Below are positions 30,897 to 40,063 of a DNA stretch of 52,467 nt, in pieces (positions within the stretch are counted from its first letter, which is position 1; each line of letters begins with the position of its first letter). The notes beneath the pieces were generated by a model. That model had not been told where the DNA came from. It saw nothing but the letters and a program-made list of their open reading frames with translations, and did not search any database. The DNA comes from an uncultured Bacteroidales bacterium (lineage in GTDB: Bacteria; Bacteroidota; Bacteroidia; Bacteroidales; Bacteroidaceae). Location: contig CADBXL010000019.1 of NCBI GenBank assembly GCA_902798615.1, positions 78,239 through 130,705 of the forward strand. The letters run 5' to 3'. The translations under genes and the position numbers were made by a program.

Positions 30897-33800
30897 ATGA
30901 GAACACGTGAGATTTTTAGGTATTTAATGGCTATGATAATAGCATTAGGTACGACGGTTAATGTCTTCGCACAAGAGAGGAATCTGAAGATATACTTTAA
31001 TCAGTATGTTGAAGGTGCTACGGGCGCTCCTATAATGTTAGTAACGGATGATAATAATAGTTATGGTCTTCCTGCTGGTTTGACTTATTCGTCAGAGGGT
31101 ATGGCATGGGCGAAAGAAGCCAGATTCTTTGAGTGGGTAAATCAAGATGTAAAAGACAGACTTATTGCCGATTATGTTACAAAAAACGGTACTGTAGATA
31201 AAAAAAATTCTCACTTGAAGATTTCTTTCGAGGATTTTCCGTATGAGGTTAATGGCATTCAATGGAATGTAATGAATGACCTTCTGTCAGGTAGTATTAC
31301 AGAATTCTTTAAGAACTATAATGTTACTACAAAATGTACTCCTGTTTCAGGTTCAGGCTTTTCATATACAGAAGAGCATTGGTCTATGAATATTTTTCAG
31401 CATTCAACAAGTTTTAACAAAGGAAGCATTCCTTGGCAGAATGGTGCTATCCTTAAGGGATTGAAATCTTTTGAGTTGTCGGAAAAATATTTTGTAGAGC
31501 TTGGTCTTGGAAATTGGACTTTATGGAATTTTGGACAGTCAGAACTTAGTGCTAAGTGTCGTACCTTTTTCAAAGCTGGTTGGAATGGTCAGGAAGGCTC
31601 AAATTCCAACATCACTGATAGTGATGATAATAACTGGGCATTTAAGATTACATTTACTATGCCTGAAATCCGCGTAAGAAACGGTCGTGATCTTTTTGTT
31701 GGTGATGAAAACCAGATTGAGGGATATATTTCTGCTCATCCAGGTGCTGTTGAAGTAACAACCAATCCTTCTGATCCTGATAGATTCCATTTTGAATATA
31801 TCTCAAACAATGAGGATATAGCAACAATTACTAATAAATATACAGGTGTTATTAGTGCAATAAAAACAGGTAAGGCATCTATTACTGTAAAGTTGATGCG
31901 TGGTAATAGAGAAGTTTGTTCTTATCCCTATGAGCTTAGTGTCTTGGATTTAACCCCAAGTACTCCAGATATGTCAACACCAGAAATATGTATCGTTTTT
32001 GCTAATGGTAAAAAGGGTTATGATGTTTCTGTAGGTGATAATAATGTCCAGATTCATGGACAAATAATTAAGCGTGGTGATGGTATAAATGTAACAAATA
32101 ATCAGAACGGCTATCATTATGAATATACATCTGCAAATACTGATATAGCTACAATTGAGCAAGATGGTACCATCACCCCAAAGAAAGAGGGTGATGTAGA
32201 TATAAGTGCTGTATTGAAGTATGGTAATACTGTAGTTAGTAACACTTATACCTATATGCTTCATGTATTTCCTAATGATGAGGGATTGACATGGCAACGT
32301 GATAATCAATATTATTATTATCATGATTCTAATCATAGAAATGATTGGAACATGGGAACTTCATGGAATAGTTCTACAAGAGCTCCTCAAACTTATGACT
32401 GGAAGCCAACAGACTCTTTAAAGGCAAATACAGTTATTGCAGCTAACACTTGGAATTATGCAAATGATATTGATAGAGGAAATTGGAAACAAATAGCTTG
32501 GTTCAAAACTGATAAATATCAATCATGGCGAGCAATATGTCAGAAAATAGAACTTGTTGCCAAGGTTCCAAAATATTCTAAGTTGACGGCAGATTACAGA
32601 TTTGCTGCTAACTTAACCCTTAGTGGTTCTTCAACAGAAGGTGCCTGCAAATTTAGTTTCGAACTAAAGGATTTAGGCGTTGTGACATCAAGTGATGCTG
32701 ATACAAAAATAAAAAGTATTACTTGGAAAACCAATTCCGGTAATTCTACTTATTCAGACCCTGAAGAGTTAAAAACTCTTGTAAGAGGAATTCGCACGAC
32801 CACGAATACTTATATAGAAGTATGGGGTAATAGATCTACTGCTCCTAAATGGGTAATTGATAATAAAGATAACGATGCTTCCATGTCAGAAACACGTTAT
32901 CTTGTAGCAATGGCCCATTTGGATAGAACTAGAAATTATCCAGCAGTAGCATCCTTTGGCTACAAGGATATTCCTACATATACATATTACTCACATATTT
33001 ATTATCATAAGAACACTTATGATGGTGAGGGTTATTATAAAGATGAGGAGTTGTACTCTAAGGGTAAGACAGGAACTATGAAGATGAATCAGTTCAAAGT
33101 ACCAACACGTAATGGTTATACATTCTTAGGTTGGAGTACAAATCCTGAGGCTACCGTCGCAGAATATGAATATCAGGGAGAATTCTGCTCATACGATGAT
33201 GTGAATGGCGGTGGTAAGGGTCCTGTACATCTCTATGCAGTCTGGAGACCTAATACTTACACTGTAACCCTTGACCATAATGATGGAACTGGCACAATAG
33301 AGCAGGCTTATGTAGTCTATCGTGGTAACATGCCTCTCGTAGATACTAAGGGCAATACCCTGAATATCCCTACACGTGATGGCTATGTGTTCCTTGGCTA
33401 TGGTTCACCTAACAATTACTATTATAGTGTAGAAAACGGAAAATTAGTTTCTTACAGAACCTGGCCTAATGCTTCTGATGGTACAATTACTGCACAATGG
33501 GAAAAGATATACAAGATAACTCTTGATGCTGATGGTGGTACATTTGATGGCTCTGTAAGTACTTGGCCTGAAACTTCTATTCTAGAGAAGAATGAAGGAT
33601 CATTGGTATTACAAGTTCGTACTAATCAGACTGAGTGTGCTCAGGTTTACTGTTCAAATCGTATTAACATCAAGCCTGGTTATAAGCTGCTTGGTTGGTA
33701 CACAAAACCTCAGAATGAGGGTGAGGCAGACCAGCATCCAGCTTTGCACAATGATGCGACTTTGGTATATAGAATAAATCCTGGCAACAATTTCTCTTAT

Positions 33801-35036
33801 CATTTCTATGCAGTACCTAATACGGCAAACGCATGGGATGCAGAAGGTAAGTGGGTTGGCACAAGTGACTTGACTCTGTATGCTCATTATGAGATCATTT
33901 TCGGAGTGGAGGATGATGTTGTAACATTCTTGGATATGGATCCAAAGAACTGCGTATCAGGTGAGGATCTCACAGCAGCATTGGATTATGCTAAGAATCA
34001 TGGTTCTAAGCTTATCAATACATTGGATATGACAAATCCTGATACCGGTGCAGATGGTTTGCAGGGTGAAGGTATAATGAAGGCATTTGAGGATGCTAAG
34101 GCTGAGGCTGGTTCTATTGTTTCTCCTAATGCTCTTGTCCTCTTCACAAGCACTTGGCCATCACAAAGAACTACTAATGCTGTTACTCTGAATAAAAATG
34201 GTGGTGAGTGTCAGAATCTTGTGGTAACCGATAGATACCCAATGAGAATACCTGTTAATTTCAAAGCAGATAAGGCTTCATACGCTCGTGATGCTAATGT
34301 GGCATCTAATGATGCAGCAAAGGATCAGGCAAAGAACTCTACATGGGGAACTATATGTTTGCCTTACCCAATCCAGAACAACACGAATGGTGTGAAGTTC
34401 TATGAGCTCCAGAGCACGGCAAACAACTATATGGAGTTTGAGGAAATGGCACAGGATGAGATAATTCCTGCAAATACACCTGTACTTTACATCCGTGCAG
34501 ATGGTGGTGTAAGCTCAATGATTACAATCAAGGAGCAGAATGTTGGAGTTCCAATGAATGCTAATTATACAGCAGTGAATAAGTCTTATTTTAATGCTGA
34601 TGAATCAATTCGCGATTGGGAGTTCAGAGGTAATCTGAAGACAACAGTATTCTGTGGTAAGGATTACGTTAATCCTCCTGTAGGTGCACAGTTTCTTGAT
34701 GGTGATGTATATTACTTCAAGCAGGATAAGTTCACATACCTGAATCCTAAGATGGAGAAAAATGGCAAGACTTATCAGGCAGCCAAGATGACTCTCTATC
34801 CATATCGAGCTTACTTCTACAGGAATACTGGAGGTTCTAATTCTAGCTCAGCAAAGGTATCAGAGTACTCAATCCTTGTAATTGGTGAGGATGGTGCAAC
34901 ACTGGATATCACCAATGAAATCTTCGGCGATGGTGAGGGCGATGGTAAGATCTATGACCTGAATGGTATTCGCGTTATGAAGCCAGTAAAGGGTCGCCTC
35001 TACATTGTTAATGGTCAGAAGAAGGTTTACAAGTAA
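30897..35036 (+). CDS. Large secreted protein with Ig-like and InlB B-repeat domains
   Basis: 1379 residues with a signal peptide (MRTREIFRYLMAMIIALGTT, cut after VFA). Two bacterial Ig-like (Big_2-type) regions near residues 260-355 and 360-460 contain DIATITNKYTGVISAIKTGK and DIATIEQDGTITPKKEGDVD. Three InlB/Listeria-Bacteroides repeats lie near residues 720-1000 (NGYTFLGWSTNPEA, DGYVFLGYGS, PGYKLLGWYTKPQ). The C terminus KIYDLNGIRVMKPVKGRLYI, then VNGQKKVYK, is the short tail of many Prevotella exported proteins, probably a secretion/sorting signal. The middle (~470-700) is unassigned. Likely an adhesin or large surface protein. A TTG nine bases upstream is in frame, but ATG 30897 is preferred. 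An AraC regulator follows. Confidence 0.8.
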   Translation: MRTREIFRYLMAMIIALGTTVNVFAQERNLKIYFNQYVEGATGAPIMLVTDDNNSYGLPAGLTYSSEGMAWAKEARFFEWVNQDVKDRLIADYVTKNGTVDKKNSHLKISFEDFPYEVNGIQWNVMNDLLSGSITEFFKNYNVTTKCTPVSGSGFSYTEEHWSMNIFQHSTSFNKGSIPWQNGAILKGLKSFELSEKYFVELGLGNWTLWNFGQSELSAKCRTFFKAGWNGQEGSNSNITDSDDNNWAFKITFTMPEIRVRNGRDLFVGDENQIEGYISAHPGAVEVTTNPSDPDRFHFEYISNNEDIATITNKYTGVISAIKTGKASITVKLMRGNREVCSYPYELSVLDLTPSTPDMSTPEICIVFANGKKGYDVSVGDNNVQIHGQIIKRGDGINVTNNQNGYHYEYTSANTDIATIEQDGTITPKKEGDVDISAVLKYGNTVVSNTYTYMLHVFPNDEGLTWQRDNQYYYYHDSNHRNDWNMGTSWNSSTRAPQTYDWKPTDSLKANTVIAANTWNYANDIDRGNWKQIAWFKTDKYQSWRAICQKIELVAKVPKYSKLTADYRFAANLTLSGSSTEGACKFSFELKDLGVVTSSDADTKIKSITWKTNSGNSTYSDPEELKTLVRGIRTTTNTYIEVWGNRSTAPKWVIDNKDNDASMSETRYLVAMAHLDRTRNYPAVASFGYKDIPTYTYYSHIYYHKNTYDGEGYYKDEELYSKGKTGTMKMNQFKVPTRNGYTFLGWSTNPEATVAEYEYQGEFCSYDDVNGGGKGPVHLYAVWRPNTYTVTLDHNDGTGTIEQAYVVYRGNMPLVDTKGNTLNIPTRDGYVFLGYGSPNNYYYSVENGKLVSYRTWPNASDGTITAQWEKIYKITLDADGGTFDGSVSTWPETSILEKNEGSLVLQVRTNQTECAQVYCSNRINIKPGYKLLGWYTKPQNEGEADQHPALHNDATLVYRINPGNNFSYHFYAVPNTANAWDAEGKWVGTSDLTLYAHYEIIFGVEDDVVTFLDMDPKNCVSGEDLTAALDYAKNHGSKLINTLDMTNPDTGADGLQGEGIMKAFEDAKAEAGSIVSPNALVLFTSTWPSQRTTNAVTLNKNGGECQNLVVTDRYPMRIPVNFKADKASYARDANVASNDAAKDQAKNSTWGTICLPYPIQNNTNGVKFYELQSTANNYMEFEEMAQDEIIPANTPVLYIRADGGVSSMITIKEQNVGVPMNANYTAVNKSYFNADESIRDWEFRGNLKTTVFCGKDYVNPPVGAQFLDGDVYYFKQDKFTYLNPKMEKNGKTYQAAKMTLYPYRAYFYRNTGGSNSSSAKVSEYSILVIGEDGATLDITNEIFGDGEGDGKIYDLNGIRVMKPVKGRLYIVNGQKKVYK

Positions 35037-35118
35037 AAAGCCTTGATAAGGCATACTTGACCTCAAGACCAGTTATTCTTGAGAAAAATAAATAATACCG
35101 TTCTCATATTCTGTATAG

Positions 35119-35166
35119 CAGTGGCTACCGTTTCAATATCTTATTATTGATATCTGGTAGCCGCTG
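35119..35166 (+). other. Hairpin after the InlB-repeat gene
   Basis: CAGTGGCTACC (35119-35129) pairs with GGTAGCCGCTG (35156-35166, one G-T pair); ATATC/GATAT pair inside. No T-run follows, so it may stabilise the 3' end rather than terminate. Confidence 0.5.
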
Positions 35167-35325
35167 TGATTACCTTAAGCATGAAAAATATTCATTTTTT
35201 TTAATTTCTCATTATTGCTAAGAAAAGTGAAAAGTTAAAATTTTTGTAATATAATAGATGTTTTTTGGTCGTTTCTTACGTTTTTTGAAAAAAAAGAAGT
35301 AATTTTGTAGCCTAAATCTAAATAT

Positions 35326-36465
35326 ATGACTATACTTGACAGATTGGATGATATAATGCATGCAGCCATATTGGTGTTTTGCCTTATTTCCTCATTATAT
35401 TTTCTTTTTCAAAAATGTGATGAGCAGGCACCTATGCGTTTACGTCATTCTTTAGGAGCAATCCTTTTAATTGTAGCTATTCAATCATCTTTCTATTTCA
35501 TAAGTACTTTTACAGGAATAGATATCTTGGTAACTGACAAGAAACTGGCAGTTCTTGTCAATCTACTACTTGTACCTTTCTGTCTTATGATGCTTACCGA
35601 GCTCACCCGAATGAGTGTGGTGACTATCAGGAAAGGATCTGTCCATGTAGGTGCAATGTTGGCTGTACTAATTATCTATTTTGTCCTGAAGAAGGTAAAT
35701 CAGCAATACGCGGATGTGTTCTACTATATCACAATGGCTGAGCTGATGATTTATCTGGGAGTGTATGTAGTACGCTTTACAAAGGCAGCAAAGAGATATA
35801 ATAGGACCGTTGCAGATGTGTATGCCGACCTTGATGGTAGAAGCATCAACTGGCTTAACAGAATCCTCATCATGATGCTGATGTTTGCTTTGTCTTATGC
35901 TGTGTTGAAGATCGTGCTTCATGGCTATTATGACAATCGCCTTGCCAGCATTATATTCTATCCTCTGAGCTTGATTGTATATGTTGCTCTCTCATGGAAT
36001 GTTGACCAGATGCGAATGACGGAGTCAATACCTTACGGTGATGAGCAGAGGGCAGTTATTGAGGAGAATAGCAATAATGATGACGACGAGGAAGAAGAGT
36101 CTCATGTAGAGGGTAGGGAGCTAACAGCAGAGCAGAAGGAGTTCATGGAGCAGCTTGATACCGTATGTACTGAGGGTAATCTATACAGTATGCATGGTAT
36201 AACTCGTGAGGACGTTGCAAAGGCTATGATGACCAACCACATCCGACTCACAAAGCTTTTGAAGGAGGCTACAGGCCTCACCTTCAATGCCTATATCACT
36301 AAGATCCGTTTGGATCAGGCAGCACGTATGCTTCTTGAGACCAACGATACTATTGAGCAGATTTTCTATACTTGCGGATATCGTACTCGAAGCACCTTTA
36401 ACCGTGCATTTACAGATGCCTTCGGGTGTACTCCAAAGGAATATAGAAGTAAGGCAGAGCATTAA
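35326..36465 (+). CDS. Membrane-anchored AraC-type transcriptional regulator
   Basis: 379 residues. Residues ~10-230 hold about six hydrophobic helices (AAILVFCLISSLYFLF; LRHSLGAILLIVAIQ; WLNRILIMMLMFALSYAVL; IIFYPLSLIVYVALSW). After an acidic linker (NNDDDEEEES), the C-terminal ~100 residues are an AraC double helix-turn-helix (GITREDVAKAMMTNHIRLTK; AARMLLETNDTIEQIFYTCG; YRTRSTFNRAFTDAFGCTPK). It would sense a membrane or envelope signal and bind DNA from the membrane. A -7 box TAATTTTG is at 35300-35307. Position after the InlB-repeat gene suggests, but does not prove, that it controls that gene. Confidence 0.85.
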   Translation: MTILDRLDDIMHAAILVFCLISSLYFLFQKCDEQAPMRLRHSLGAILLIVAIQSSFYFISTFTGIDILVTDKKLAVLVNLLLVPFCLMMLTELTRMSVVTIRKGSVHVGAMLAVLIIYFVLKKVNQQYADVFYYITMAELMIYLGVYVVRFTKAAKRYNRTVADVYADLDGRSINWLNRILIMMLMFALSYAVLKIVLHGYYDNRLASIIFYPLSLIVYVALSWNVDQMRMTESIPYGDEQRAVIEENSNNDDDEEEESHVEGRELTAEQKEFMEQLDTVCTEGNLYSMHGITREDVAKAMMTNHIRLTKLLKEATGLTFNAYITKIRLDQAARMLLETNDTIEQIFYTCGYRTRSTFNRAFTDAFGCTPKEYRSKAEH

Positions 36466-36487
36466 TCGAATATAGTAGATATTTCCC

Positions 36488-36524
36488 AACAGCAATCATC
36501 ATAATGATGGTTGCTGTTTTCGTT
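36488..36524 (+). terminator. Terminator of the AraC-type regulator gene
   Basis: AACAGCAA plus CATCAT (36488-36502) pairs with ATGATGGTTGCTGTT (36504-36518), followed by TTCGTTTG. Confidence 0.75.
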
Positions 36525-36608
36525 TGTTGCAGACACGTTAAAAATAGTCATTGCATCATAAAAGCAATTACATTGCAGAGACAATAGAATTCCAATTCAA
36601 CATGGTAT

Positions 36609-36655
36609 CTGGATTGGACTTGGATTGGACCTGAATTGGACCTGGATTGGAGCTG
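36609..36655. repeat. 11-bp-period array, TTGGACC type
   Basis: GGA recurs at 36616, 36627, 36638 and 36649, 11 bp apart, in units like TGGATTGGACC. A complementary TCCAATT lies upstream at 36591-36597. It is the inverse counterpart of the core in the array at 6070. Confidence 0.75.
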
Positions 36656-36780
36656 CCGTTAATTTACATAGGGAATGTAGTGAGAATAAAAACATGATTT
36701 ACGCAATATCTACAGGGCTTTTGCCGTTATAGATAAACATGTATTGATATGCATAAAAAACAAACATTAATACAAGGGTT

Positions 36781-37038
36781 ATGAAACTAAGTAAACCAAC
36801 CAAAAGCAATTCACAGCACAAGGTGCTGAGAATGATTGCTCGTAATGAGCAATTGGAGCGATTTGACGGGAAGTTTGTGGCTATGAACCGAAAGTATAAG
36901 GATCGCTCAAAGTACGACCGCAAGGAAGCTAAAAGAGAGCTCCGCAGAGACCTGCGGGGCTCTTATTGTATATGTATGTCTATGGTTTACGAGGAAAAAG
37001 GAAATCAGCTACAGTCATTGTTACACGACTATAGCTGA
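36781..37038 (+). CDS. Small basic protein of unknown function
   Basis: 85 residues, about 30% Lys/Arg: HKVLRMIARNEQLERFDGKF, YKDRSKYDRKEAKRELRRDL. No signal peptide or membrane segment. It somewhat resembles small basic proteins that travel on Bacteroidales mobile elements, but I cannot assign a family. No promoter of the usual form is evident. The C-terminal part overlaps GAGCTCCGCAGAG with its complement CTGCGGGGCTC, a strong hairpin in the coding sequence, so the last third could be non-native. Confidence 0.45.
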   Translation: MKLSKPTKSNSQHKVLRMIARNEQLERFDGKFVAMNRKYKDRSKYDRKEAKRELRRDLRGSYCICMSMVYEEKGNQLQSLLHDYS

Positions 37039-37072
37039 TAATCTTTAAGTATTCTGTAATGGTTAATAATAA

Positions 37073-39607
37073 TTACTTAACCACTACCTTCTTGCCATTG
37101 ACGATATAGAGGCCGCTTGTTGGATTGTCAACGCGCTGACCTTTGAGATTATAGTAAATAACCTTCTGAGCTGCTGGAGCCTCTAAGCCCTCAATACCAG
37201 TAGTCTCATCCAAGTCAATATCAATATTATTATCCTTGGAGTTAGAACCAGAGTTTTGAGCAATCTTGATATGACCGATAACAGCCTCAAGCCATACACC
37301 TGCAGAGCCGTTGGCATTAGCTACAGGAGTCCAGCGGATTTTGTAGTTGCCAGTTGTATAAACATTGAACGTAACAGTTCCCTTGGTAGCGTTTACTGTA
37401 GATACGTTTGTGTTCTTGTTGAGGTTGAATGAACATTGGATAGTCTGGCTACCCACAACAGTACCGTCTTCCTTCATAACCTCACACTTAACGTATGGAG
37501 TTCCTGCCCATGCAGCAGCGTTATAGGTGAGTGTATAAGTACCAGGGAGGAAGCTGAGAGCATATCCCCAACGTGAACCATACTCTGCATAGTTCTCTGA
37601 AGTAGAGCTTGTAGTGCTTCGGATATAGAGACCATAGTTAAACTGACCGCCCTGAGTGAAGTGGAAGATACGAGGACCAGATCCAGCATCACCACTCTCT
37701 ACGAGCTTACCGCCGTCATAGATAGCCCAGCCTGGGTTTACATAGTTAGCCTTGCCGAATGCCAGAGGATTGCTCATATAGCGAAGGTTCACGTTGCCGA
37801 TAATTGCCTCTACCCAGTTACCGCCATTACCGTTGGCATCGGCACATGGAGTGAAGCGCAGACGATAGTTACCCTTGTTGAGAGCATAGAAACTGAGATA
37901 ACCCTGTGCAGAACCTGAAGTAGAAGCAGAAGTGTTCTTGTTCAGATTCTTAGAGCACTTGACGATAGTCTTTGCAATAACATTGCCTGAAGGAGTGAAG
38001 ACTTCGGCCTTAACGTAAGGAGTACCAGCCCAAGCAGCAGCATTGAATGTAAGACAGTAGTTTCCGAAGTTGTTGAGTGAAAGCATATAACCGGAAGTTG
38101 TGCCATACTCAATATAACCAGGATTAGATGAGCTCTGCTGACGGATGTAGAAGCCATACTTGAAATCACCGCCGCCATTGAACTGCATTACTCGCATACC
38201 TGATGTAGCCTCGCCTGAAGCAGGATATGTACCACCATCGTTGCATGCCCAGCCATTAGGACGGTCATTGCCCTTTGTCCATGCAGGAATGAGAGAAGAA
38301 GAGAGATCAACATTAACAGAACTGCTGTTGCTATTATTATTGTTGTTGTTGTTGTTGTTGTTATTATTATTATTATTATTATTGGAACTACCAGACTTGT
38401 GAGCATAATCCTTCTGAGCCCAAAGAGAATACCAGTACCAGCACGCACCAGAGCAAGCCTCCCACATACCGTTGAATGCAGCTCTTGCCTTACCTGACTT
38501 CAGGTATTCTGCCACGTCCATATATGTGTCTGTACCAGAAAGGGTCATAGAGATGTTATCGTAGTAGTCGAGCACAGCCTTATAGGCATAGCCGAACTTT
38601 GTTGTGCTACCTGTACCCCATGTTCCATAGTTACCTGTTACCCAAGCCCCATGCTCATTGTAATGACCGTTGCTACCATTCTGAGGACTCCAGTCAATCT
38701 CGGTGATAACGATAGGCTTGCTTGTAACGACAGGAACCGACTGCTTGAAGGCATTGATAGAAGTCTGGTGGTCGTGTTTAGCATCTGAAGTGCTGTACCA
38801 GTCTGGATAGAAGTGAACTGCATAGCCGTAGTTTTTGTCGTTTACAGGATACTTGGCATAGTTTCTGTAGTTAGACTGCCAGCCAGTACCAGGAACGAGG
38901 ATGATACCTGTGTATCCGTTTTTACGTATAATGTCGATGATAGGCTGGAAGAAGTCACGCATTGCAGTTTCCGTGTCCTGACCATACTGGTTAAGAAGCT
39001 TTACAGGCTCGTTTGCAAGCTCAATCATCACCGTACCAGAGTTCTTGATTACGTCCTGATTCTTGGTTACTATGTTCCATACGGTCTTGAGATAGTTCTG
39101 GTAAGCATCGCCTACCTTGATAGTCTGAGGACATACGCCTGGTGGGCGCATGATAACATACATGCCGTGGTTGAGAGCCTTCTGAGCAATAGGCCAGTAC
39201 ACGGTCTTCATATACTTCTCAAGACGTGAGCTTGAGAAACGGCTGATGTCAGCCTCACCACCACCTTGGGTATAAGACTTGTTTGGATCATTTGTCCAGC
39301 AAGGGTCAAGATGCAAACGGAATAGGTTGCAGTATGCACCCTGCCTAGTGTCTGTAATACCGGTGAAAATCTTTTCAAAGTAGTTCAGACACGCATTAAC
39401 CGTGCCGTCGTTACACGCATTACCCCAACGGTAGCTGTTGAAATAAGGACTAGGTGTGTCCATCACACCATGAAGAACTACCTTGTTACCAGAGGGATCC
39501 CTGAACTGATTCCCGCTGACATGGAGAGGTTCTACCACTCCAAACTGTGCAAATGATGCTGTTGCTCCTGATAGCAAGAACATCGCTGCTAAGAAAAATT
39601 TTTTCAT
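37073..39607 (-). CDS. GH5-type cellulase/endoglucanase with two repeated C-terminal modules
   Basis: 844 residues, secreted (MKKFFLAAMFLLSGATASFA). The GH5 (clan A) domain is residues ~25-400: VSGNQFRDPSGNKVVLHGVM, MIELANEPV with the acid/base Glu near 200, HFYPDWY, and ITEIDWSPQ with the nucleophile Glu near 302. A linker of 17 consecutive Asn (~408-424) separates two related beta-sandwich modules (~430-590 and ~605-770) that share NAAAWAGTPYVK and LNKNT; they are probably carbohydrate-binding modules. The C terminus YNLKGQRVDNPTSGLYIVNG, then KKVVVK, is a Prevotella secretion-type tail, like that of the InlB-repeat protein. It should cut beta-1,4-glucan or mannan outside the cell; exact substrate not determined. 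Confidence 0.9.
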   Translation of the reverse strand: MKKFFLAAMFLLSGATASFAQFGVVEPLHVSGNQFRDPSGNKVVLHGVMDTPSPYFNSYRWGNACNDGTVNACLNYFEKIFTGITDTRQGAYCNLFRLHLDPCWTNDPNKSYTQGGGEADISRFSSSRLEKYMKTVYWPIAQKALNHGMYVIMRPPGVCPQTIKVGDAYQNYLKTVWNIVTKNQDVIKNSGTVMIELANEPVKLLNQYGQDTETAMRDFFQPIIDIIRKNGYTGIILVPGTGWQSNYRNYAKYPVNDKNYGYAVHFYPDWYSTSDAKHDHQTSINAFKQSVPVVTSKPIVITEIDWSPQNGSNGHYNEHGAWVTGNYGTWGTGSTTKFGYAYKAVLDYYDNISMTLSGTDTYMDVAEYLKSGKARAAFNGMWEACSGACWYWYSLWAQKDYAHKSGSSNNNNNNNNNNNNNNNNNSNSSSVNVDLSSSLIPAWTKGNDRPNGWACNDGGTYPASGEATSGMRVMQFNGGGDFKYGFYIRQQSSSNPGYIEYGTTSGYMLSLNNFGNYCLTFNAAAWAGTPYVKAEVFTPSGNVIAKTIVKCSKNLNKNTSASTSGSAQGYLSFYALNKGNYRLRFTPCADANGNGGNWVEAIIGNVNLRYMSNPLAFGKANYVNPGWAIYDGGKLVESGDAGSGPRIFHFTQGGQFNYGLYIRSTTSSTSENYAEYGSRWGYALSFLPGTYTLTYNAAAWAGTPYVKCEVMKEDGTVVGSQTIQCSFNLNKNTNVSTVNATKGTVTFNVYTTGNYKIRWTPVANANGSAGVWLEAVIGHIKIAQNSGSNSKDNNIDIDLDETTGIEGLEAPAAQKVIYYNLKGQRVDNPTSGLYIVNGKKVVVK

Positions 39608-39734
39608 TAAAAAATTAAGTTAAGTAGGTTTTATGAAATGAAACTCCAATGTTTTTGGAGAAGTTAGTTATTTTGTCGAAAGGGGGATATTCCGTTGGTT
39701 AGATAGACAAATGCTTTGTTGCAAATTCACGGTT

Positions 39735-39766
39735 GCAAAAGTATGAAGAATTTTTCTAATTCCAAG
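39735..39766 (-). promoter_or_regulatory. Probable promoter of the GH5 gene
   Basis: On the minus strand TTGG (39766-39762 region), ~19 bases, then TACTTTTGC (39743-39735). The leader to the start codon is about 125 bases. The rest of the 39608-40063 gap is AT-rich, with no gene seen. Confidence 0.5.
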
Positions 39767-39985
39767 TTCAAAATCTGTCAAAACGTGTAAACAATTGTTA
39801 TTTTGTTACACTACGAAAATAATTTGGCATAAAAACAAAAGTGCTCTTTCTGTATTTTAATAGGAATATGCAAAAAATATGACAGGCAATAGCTTAAAAA
39901 AATAACAAATCATATTATGAAGCCTACCAAGCAAAAGTATGTTATCAAATTCTTGTGGATTTAGTAATAGATATTTCGGAATATA

Positions 39986-40018
39986 TTTGCACAAATAGAA
40001 AAATCTTATTATCTTTGC
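39986..40018 (+). promoter_or_regulatory. Promoter of the exported RelA/SpoT-like gene
   Basis: TTTG (39986-39989), 20 bases, TATCTTTGC (40010-40018), 45 bases before the ATG at 40064. Confidence 0.6.
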
Positions 40019-40063
40019 AATTGTAATTGTGTATAACTTTTATAAATGACGGATTATTATAGT

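Noticed and set aside
38160-38448. Frames encoding long Leu or Ile/Thr runs
   Set aside because: They are antisense or out-of-frame readings of the poly-Asn codon repeat in the GH5 gene.
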